A stretch of DNA of 64,000 nucleotides from Nostoc sphaeroides (lineage in GTDB: Bacteria > Cyanobacteriota > Cyanobacteriia > Cyanobacteriales > Nostocaceae), in assembly GCF_003443655.1 (NCBI RefSeq), contig NZ_CP031941.1, positions 987,501 to 1,051,500 of the forward strand, read 5' to 3'. Within the stretch, counting starts at the first letter, position 1. The number at the start of each line of letters is the position of its first letter. Positions 63,655 to 64,000 of this stretch are shown piece by piece. The notes beneath the pieces are model-generated. The model was given only the letters and a program-made list of their open reading frames with translations, had not been told where the DNA came from and did no database searches. A program made the position numbers and the translations under genes.

Positions 63655-64000
63655 TTAAGCTTCTGCTGCCATTTTTTGGGGTTGACGCTTTTGCAACTGC
63701 TCAGAGTATTTCTGGGAATAGCAGTTAAACCAACGTTCCCAGTAATCTTGTTTATTTGTTAATTTAGCGACTACACGGTTGTAATTAGCAAACCAGCCTT
63801 CCCAGTAATCGCTAGGCTGCTTAACGCAACCGTCGCAGGTGGGACAACCAGCTTTACACTGGGGCACGGTATGAATGCTACCAACACAGTTTGTACAAAG
63901 TTCAGGGTCAATCCAGTGCTGTCCGTCAATCACTTTAACTGCATTTGTGGGACATACCGTTAGACAGAGATTGCAGGAAATACACTGGCTAGTAAGAATT
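63655..64000 (-). CDS. fdxN: FdxN, bacterial-type 2[4Fe-4S] ferredoxin (N-terminus runs off the window)
   Basis: Two cluster motifs are visible: CISCNLCLTVCP at the window edge, and CTNCVGSIHTVPQCKAGCP. The long C-terminal tail (YWEGWFANYNRVVAKLT, then YWERWFNCYSQKY) is typical of nif-linked FdxN of cyanobacteria. Only a few N-terminal residues are missing. The visible part is uninterrupted, unlike Anabaena PCC 7120, where an element splits fdxN. It lies upstream of nifS, presumably behind nifB. Confidence 0.95.
   Translation of the reverse strand, partial: ILTSQCISCNLCLTVCPTNAVKVIDGQHWIDPELCTNCVGSIHTVPQCKAGCPTCDGCVKQPSDYWEGWFANYNRVVAKLTNKQDYWERWFNCYSQKYSEQLQKRQPQKMAAEA

Noticed and set aside
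63655-64000. fdxN excision element
   Set aside because: The visible part of fdxN is continuous through both cluster motifs. An element in the last few missing codons cannot be excluded but there is no sign of one.

Overview
The window looks like a chromosomal segment of a heterocyst-forming cyanobacterium, most likely a Nostoc. Three things point there. The nif cluster has the layout fdxN-nifS-nifU-(glbN)-nifH-nifD-nifK-nifE-nifN-nifX-nifW-hesA-hesB-fdxH, read right to left. A cyanoglobin gene sits between nifU and nifH, as known from Nostoc commune and N. punctiforme. Two heterocyst genes are interrupted by recombinase-bearing elements of the XisA/XisC type. HIP1 sites (GCGATCGC), short tandem repeats and small palindromic repeats occur throughout. 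No gene marks a plasmid or phage.

Layout. 1-5731 (minus strand): the extended hyp operon, with a TPR protein, two small membrane proteins, a NifU/Rieske fusion, an NHL-repeat protein and the start of hypF; all are candidates for uptake-hydrogenase maturation. 7041-14379 (plus): hupS and hupL. hupL is split by a 4,523-bp element bounded by 17-bp direct repeats, carrying an XisC-like recombinase, toxin-antitoxin genes and a REP-type transposase. 14.4-19.0 kb: an accessory strip of small toxin-antitoxin modules (several broken), an HNH nuclease and an SDR/HxlR pair, then hupW, the protease that processes HupL. 19.5-31.9 kb: a SagB-like/ankyrin operon, a molbindin, and the nif accessory genes up to nifK.

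nifD is in three pieces. Segment 1 (58358-59259), segment 2 (55290-55757) and segment 3 (32182-32341) join in frame to a 503-residue NifD only if two separate elements are removed. One is a 22,959-bp element bounded by CGGAGTAATCC, the classical nifD site. The other is a 2,607-bp element bounded by a 7-bp core, CAGGGAA. Each carries its own recombinase. The large element's cargo includes an orange carotenoid protein, a sensor kinase, a 1,928-residue helicase-nuclease with two sets of internal triplications, PPK2, an HD-domain protein and an orphan ABC permease. The small element has one cargo gene, broken by a 128-bp miniature element; removing that insert restores a 171-codon frame.

Together the genes describe N2 fixation and H2 recycling in heterocysts. 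Nitrogenase (NifHDK), its cofactor assembly proteins (NifSUENXW and associated proteins) and its electron donor FdxH work alongside the uptake hydrogenase HupSL, with HypF and HupW maturing it. Three programmed deletions, about 30 kb in total, would be needed before both enzymes can be made. All calls come from reading the sequence; no database search was run.
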